Assembly: GCA_016188675.1 (NCBI GenBank)
Contig: JACPHJ010000092.1
Span: forward strand, 1-64,000
Length of the DNA: 64,000 nucleotides
Reading direction: 5' to 3'
From: Planctomycetota bacterium
GTDB lineage: Bacteria > Planctomycetota > Brocadiia > Brocadiales > Brocadiaceae
In this document: piece by piece, positions 62,822 through 64,000 of the stretch
Layout: each line of letters opens with the position of its first letter
Position numbering within the stretch: the stretch's first letter is position 1
Translations under genes and position numbers: made by a program
The notes under the pieces: generated by a model
What the model was told of the DNA's origin: nothing
The model's database searches: none
The model's input: the letters and a program-made list of their open reading frames with translations, nothing else

Positions 62822-63673
62822 ATGGAAAATAAAGGCAGCAAAGCAACTATTATTTTAATAATTTGCAATGCCTTTTTATTCGCCATAAAGATCACGGCGG
62901 GTCTTACATCGAATAGCCTGGCCATTATCTCGGACGCTGTGAATTCGCTCACAGACATTGTCTCTTCTGTAATTATTTTCTTTGCCGTGAAAACCTCTTC
63001 AAAACAAGCGGATGAAGGACACCCATTTGGTCACCATCGTGCAGAACCGATAGCAGGCTTAATCGTAGCTATTTTTGCCGGCATTTTGGGATTCGAAATA
63101 CTCCACACTTCTATTTTCAAATTAATGGAAACACATGTGCACAAGATAGGAATTTACACAATCGCAGTACTCCTGGTATCTATTGGTTTGAAATTTATCA
63201 TGTCTACCTATTTTAAAAGTGTTAGCCGTAAAATAAACAGTCCTGCTTTATTGGCAAGCTCCATCGACAGCAGGAACGATGTATATATATCCACCACCGC
63301 CCTGGTCGGTGTTGTTTGCGGACTTTATGGTTATCCGCAAATGGATGATATTGCTGCAATCCTTATCAGCTTTTGGGTTATTTACTCAGGTTATAAAATT
63401 GGCGTCCAAAACATTGACTACCTCATGGGCAGGCAACCCAATTCCAGTATCATGAAAGAAATTAAAAAGAAGGCATGCGCTGTTTTTGGTGTTATTGGAA
63501 TTCACGATGTCCGCGCACACTACGTAGGCAATTATATCCATGTTGAAGTACACATATCTATAGATCAAAATTTGACGATGATACAAGCTCACGATATTGG
63601 GAAAAATGTCCAAAGAGAGATAGAGTCTATCGAAGGTATTCATAAGACATTTGTGCATATTGATCCTATTTAG
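62822..63673 (+). CDS. Cation diffusion facilitator family transporter
   Basis: A 283-residue six-TM CDF protein that exports divalent metals (Zn, Fe, Mn) for protons. TM2 metal site region SLAIISDAVNSLTDIVSS (residues about 32-49; D and D), the loop GHPFGHHRAEPIAG (about 66-79) typical of the FieF type, and TM5 SIDSRNDVYISTTALVG with the second half-site. The C-terminal cytosolic domain (HVEVHISIDQNLTMIQAHDIG) is the CDF dimerisation fold. It is divergent from the cytochrome cluster. Confidence 0.93.
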   Translation: MENKGSKATIILIICNAFLFAIKITAGLTSNSLAIISDAVNSLTDIVSSVIIFFAVKTSSKQADEGHPFGHHRAEPIAGLIVAIFAGILGFEILHTSIFKLMETHVHKIGIYTIAVLLVSIGLKFIMSTYFKSVSRKINSPALLASSIDSRNDVYISTTALVGVVCGLYGYPQMDDIAAILISFWVIYSGYKIGVQNIDYLMGRQPNSSIMKEIKKKACAVFGVIGIHDVRAHYVGNYIHVEVHISIDQNLTMIQAHDIGKNVQREIESIEGIHKTFVHIDPI

Positions 63674-63729
63674 GAGGAATACAACTACTTACTATAAATG
63701 CTATCGTGCTGTTGAAACGGAGAAAGGAG

Positions 63730-63757
63730 GGAGTCTCATCACCTTGGATGAGACTCC
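63730..63757. terminator. Perfect 11-bp hairpin between convergent genes
   Basis: GGAGTCTCATC (63730-63740) pairs with GATGAGACTCC (63747-63757), six-base loop, between the end of the CDF gene and the end of the minus-strand gene at the window edge. No T-run on either side, so it is terminator-like but not canonical. Confidence 0.5.
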
Positions 63758-63777
63758 GTGTTTAGCAAGACATATTT

Positions 63778-64000
63778 TCATTTTTGAAGTCTTTGTGCCG
63801 TTTGAATATATTTTTTGCCGATTGCCGCTGCGTTGTCATACTCATATTTTTTAAAACACAACTGGCATTCGATATAATTATCGTTTTGCCTTAAACTGGG
63901 TAAGACATCGCTTTCAACTACACGTTTCCCAAGTTCAGGAGATTGCCTGATGACTTGGAAACTGCTTGTAAAAATCTTAAATTCCTTATCGTTACCGCAA
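63778..64000 (-). CDS. Partial gene at window edge, Cys-containing small protein
   Basis: The minus-strand frame ends at a TGA (63778-63780) and is open to the window edge (at least 73 codons): it contains VIRQSPELGKRVVESDVLPS, then IECQLCFKKYEYDNAAAIGK. A single CxxC and a Cys at the edge (CGND) suggest a small zinc-ribbon protein. The start lies outside the window. Family not recognised. Confidence 0.5.
   Translation of the reverse strand, partial: CGNDKEFKIFTSSFQVIRQSPELGKRVVESDVLPSLRQNDNYIECQLCFKKYEYDNAAAIGKKYIQTAQRLQK

Overview
The window reads as chromosomal DNA of moderate-to-low GC from an anaerobic, cytochrome-rich bacterium, most likely an anammox planctomycete (Brocadiales). This is inference. 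It rests on an octahaem hydroxylamine-oxidoreductase-like cytochrome grouped with two other multihaem c-type cytochromes and a membrane cytochrome b, an FNT-type nitrite/formate channel, and housekeeping genes set among many small palindromic repeats and decayed genes. No rRNA operon, complete insertion sequence, prophage or CRISPR array was seen. One tRNA gene, tRNA-Leu(CAG), is present.

Layout. 1-2.1 kb: a truncated metalloprotease, short repeats, a decayed PIN-domain toxin and a HicAB module. 2.2-15.1 kb: housekeeping genes: ksgA, cupin, pdxA, ribE and psd on the minus strand; eno, an FtsB/DivIC-like gene and proA on the plus strand; then an alpha/beta hydrolase, cinA, uvrC and murQ. 15.5-18.1 kb: a defence/toxin island with a GmrSD-like type IV restriction protein and BrnT/BrnA. 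18.2-24.7 kb: a DCC-family protein, nadD, larC, a broken TMTC-like TPR glycosyltransferase, yajQ and a zincin. 24.9-28 kb: a large restriction-modification gene broken by a frameshift and an in-frame TGA. 28-36 kb: ion transporters (ClC, CPA2 antiporter, FNT channel) lying between two copies of a two-gene secreted-protein cassette. Each copy has lost a different member. 36-46 kb: an FHA-protease, hpt, a glutaredoxin / ferredoxin-thioredoxin reductase / DUF3422 fusion, two half-ferritins, a TPR lipoprotein and a signalling chain (orphan polyamine-type binding protein, sensor kinase, response regulator, diguanylate cyclase). 46-50.5 kb: paired YkgJ proteins, a decayed outer-membrane barrel, a BaiN/HI0933 flavoprotein and a radical SAM protein. 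50.7-59 kb: ftsH, ugd, a methyltransferase, dacB, a response regulator and an internally shortened smpB. 59-62.6 kb: tRNA-Leu and the cytochrome cluster. 62.8-64 kb: a CDF metal transporter and an edge gene.

How genes may work together. The cytochrome cluster (triheme, cytochrome b, dodecahaem, octahaem; all minus strand, tightly spaced) looks like one membrane-anchored electron-transfer module linking the quinone pool to nitrogen-oxide or hydroxylamine chemistry. The 46.1-38.3 kb minus-strand run joins extracellular ligand sensing and c-di-GMP output to iron/oxidative-stress proteins and an unusual thiol-redox fusion. MurQ and DacB imply a peptidoglycan wall.

The most novel-looking items are the glutaredoxin-FTR-DUF3422 fusion, the cytochrome module with conserved CX4CH haem motifs, the reciprocally decayed duplicated cassette, the shortened SmpB, and proteins that appear to have absorbed dispersed repeats into their coding sequence. 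All assignments come from reading the sequence. No database search was run.
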